Positions 62,696 to 64,000 of a DNA stretch of 64,000 nucleotides are shown one piece after another. A program made the position numbers and the translations under genes. A model generated the notes under the pieces. The model saw nothing but the letters and a program-made list of their open reading frames with translations. It was not told the origin of the DNA and did no database searches. The first letter of the stretch is position 1, and each line of letters begins with the position of its first letter. Source of the DNA: Sphingomonadales bacterium (GTDB lineage: Bacteria; Pseudomonadota; Alphaproteobacteria; Sphingomonadales; Govanellaceae); the NCBI GenBank assembly GCA_019455285.1, contig JACFMS010000015.1:1-64000 (forward strand), read 5' to 3'.

Positions 62696-63042
62696 ATCTC
62701 GCCTCCAACTTTCTTCGTCAGTTCCTGGATCTGCGACGACAAGCCTACTGCATCTTCAATCGCTATTTGTATGGCGATGCCGGAGCTCGGCTCCGTATCG
62801 AATTGCGCCGCCTCGGCAATGCTCTCCAAAATTGAACTGCTTAGATGCTCCTCCACAACGAGAAGCACAATATTGCGATGTCTGGAGAGATCAAGACCAA
62901 GAAATGTCTTTTCCGGTTTCAATCCCTCCCCACGCGCGCCCGTAATTACCGTTGCTCCGGTAGCGCCCGCTGCACGCGCAGCCTCAAGGACCGCATCGAC
63001 TTTGGCGTCATCAGTAAGCGCGATAAGTAACTTAAACCTCAT
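62692..63042 (-). CDS. PII-like (GlnB-fold) signalling protein
   Basis: 116 aa with a ferredoxin-like PII pattern: FKLLIALTDDAKVDAVLEAARAAGATGATVITGARGEG, a loop region (LKPEKTFLGLDLSRHRNI) in the T-loop position and VVEEHLSSSILESIAEAAQFDTEPSSGIAIQIAIEDAVGL. The uridylylated tyrosine of GlnB/GlnK is not present, so it belongs to the PII-like regulators found beside transporters. It overlaps the DUF1538 gene by 11 bp and the CBS gene by 4 bp. Ligand unknown, probably an adenine nucleotide. Confidence 0.78.
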   Translation of the reverse strand: MRFKLLIALTDDAKVDAVLEAARAAGATGATVITGARGEGLKPEKTFLGLDLSRHRNIVLLVVEEHLSSSILESIAEAAQFDTEPSSGIAIQIAIEDAVGLSSQIQELTKKVGGEI

Positions 63043-63805
63043 CGCTTCCTCCTTTTTGATAAGTATCCGTTAACCTGGTCTGAATAAGGGCAAAAGCCAT
63101 TACCATGATGGCTGGAAACAGAAGCGCCAGAATGATAAGCCCAAGCCCATCGACGGCAGTGGCGTCATTCGGCATGGCTTCTGCAACCGCCGCGCCATAG
63201 GCAGCAATCAAGGGTACGGTGACTACCGAAGTGGTGATCCCACCGCTATCCAGCGCCAGTGGAACAATCTCTCGAGGCGCGGTAAGGATCAGCACGACCA
63301 GAATGATAATGACCCCAGCAAGCAGGTATTCCAAAGGTAGACCTTTAACGATACGCAAAGTTCCCAATACCAACCCCAATGCAACACCGCATGCTACGAT
63401 CAGACGCAATATAATAGCTCGCAGAGAGCCGCCGGATATATGCTCCACCTTCTCCGCGGCAGCGGTAAGCGTCGGCTCAATCAGAGTGGCCGTAAAACCC
63501 AATAGCGCCGCAAACATGAAAATGGGAGAATAGTCCATCAATCCATCTGTGCTTCTTGATGAGGCAAGCCCAACTAACTGGTACGCCATTTCGCGACCAA
63601 TTGGGATTAAAGACTCGTTGACGCCAATTCGAAAAAAGGTCAGGCCTAAGATAACATAAGCTAACCCAGTAAAAGTTTTGGGGAAATTTGGGAAAGAACC
63701 CCTGATGATAACGAATTGGAAGGTGGCAATAACGGCAATAATGGGAATAATATCAAGAATAGACTTGATAATTTCGTCAATAAAAATGTCCGTAATATTT
63801 TCCAT
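63032..63805 (-). CDS. DUF1538 integral membrane protein
   Basis: 257 aa with about seven hydrophobic segments. The family signature is visible: YSPIFMFAALLGFTATLIEPTLTAAA in the middle and VPLALDSGGITTSVVTVPLIAAYG near the end, a Gly/Ser/Thr-rich membrane motif that may line a substrate site. DUF1538 proteins have no established transport substrate that I know of. The following PII-like gene is translationally coupled, implying regulation of this protein by a nucleotide sensor. Confidence 0.85.
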   Translation of the reverse strand: MENITDIFIDEIIKSILDIIPIIAVIATFQFVIIRGSFPNFPKTFTGLAYVILGLTFFRIGVNESLIPIGREMAYQLVGLASSRSTDGLMDYSPIFMFAALLGFTATLIEPTLTAAAEKVEHISGGSLRAIILRLIVACGVALGLVLGTLRIVKGLPLEYLLAGVIIILVVLILTAPREIVPLALDSGGITTSVVTVPLIAAYGAAVAEAMPNDATAVDGLGLIILALLFPAIMVMAFALIQTRLTDTYQKGGSDEV

Positions 63806-63808
63806 GAA

Positions 63809-64000
63809 CTAACCGATGATGAGAGAAAATAATTGAACTACTATCATCGGGCTCAAACTTGCCAGCGCCACTACGCCAAAGCCATCAAGCAATGGATTCC
63901 TGCCGCGGATCATCGCTGCCAACCCCACGCCTAGCGCCATCATCAACGGAACGTTTATGGCGGAAGTTGCCGCTGTGCCTGCATCAAACGCTACTGCCGA
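63809..64000 (-). CDS. DUF1538 membrane protein, C-terminal part (runs off the window)
   Basis: The last 63 codons are visible, ending at TAG (complement 63809-63811), 3 bp before the next DUF1538 gene starts. The translation AVAFDAGTAATSAINVPLMM is a clear paralogue of ALDSGGITTSVVTVPLIA in the neighbour, followed by LLDGFGVVALASLSPMIVVQLF. The pair may form a heterodimeric membrane protein; single-chain DUF1538 proteins with two repeats are a plausible equivalent. Confidence 0.82.
   Translation of the reverse strand, partial: SAVAFDAGTAATSAINVPLMMALGVGLAAMIRGRNPLLDGFGVVALASLSPMIVVQLFSLIIG

Overview
The window comes from a GC-rich alphaproteobacterium, most likely Rhodospirillales-like. The order ispD(F)-dusB-ntrBC-ntrYX-trkA-trkH-hfq-hflX is the classical arrangement of that group, and a dac-tmk-holB-metG-tatD-metallohydrolase string on the other strand is also typical of Alphaproteobacteria. 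Genus-level assignment is not possible from sequence reading alone.

Layout. (1) 1-13.2 kb, + strand: core regulatory block with DusB, the NtrBC and NtrYX two-component pairs, the TrkA/TrkH potassium uptake system, Hfq, HflX and an inositol-monophosphatase-family enzyme, mostly translationally coupled. (2) 13.2-20.1 kb: a RelE-type toxin/HTH-antitoxin pair with its own promoter, then minus-strand genes for a small Cys-less molybdopterin-domain protein, a TonB-dependent receptor, a nitrilase, MazG, an LpxR-like protein and an opacity-type porin. (3) 20.4-30.2 kb: TspO, then a long minus-strand run MltB-like - RlpA - D,D-carboxypeptidase - Tmk - HolB - MetG - TatD - metallohydrolase - MFS. (4) 30.4-38.7 kb: a MacA/MacB-type exporter split over three genes, a TPR protein, a PEP-CTERM protein, a repeat-rich 650-bp gap holding a remnant copy of the 3' end of the TPR gene, tRNA-Ser(TGA) and an M28 peptidase.

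(5) 38.7-61.2 kb is an accessory catabolic island and the most interesting part. A nine-gene minus-strand unit (59265 to 47855), headed by a TetR regulator, encodes two HyuA-like ATPase subunits, one HyuB-like subunit, a small four-cysteine zinc protein, an unassigned 306-residue protein, an acyl-CoA synthetase, a zinc-ribbon/OB-fold protein and a thiolase. This inventory matches an acetophenone-carboxylase-like ATP-dependent ketone carboxylase followed by CoA activation and thiolysis. Around it lie four SDR dehydrogenases, two NTF2/SnoaL-like proteins, a TonB-dependent receptor, an HSL-type esterase, a 2-hydroxyacid dehydrogenase, two MarR regulators and a DapA-family lyase. A shared sequence motif upstream of the TetR gene and of the TonB receptor ties the two minus-strand units into one probable regulon. 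My reading is that an outer-membrane receptor imports a hydrophobic compound, esterase and SDRs make a ketone, the ketone is carboxylated to a beta-keto acid, activated with CoA and cleaved by thiolase. The substrate is unknown.

(6) 61.2-64 kb, lower in GC: a tandem UspA protein, a CBS-domain protein, a PII-like protein and two DUF1538 membrane proteins, the last running off the window. This looks like a nucleotide-regulated membrane transport module of unknown substrate.
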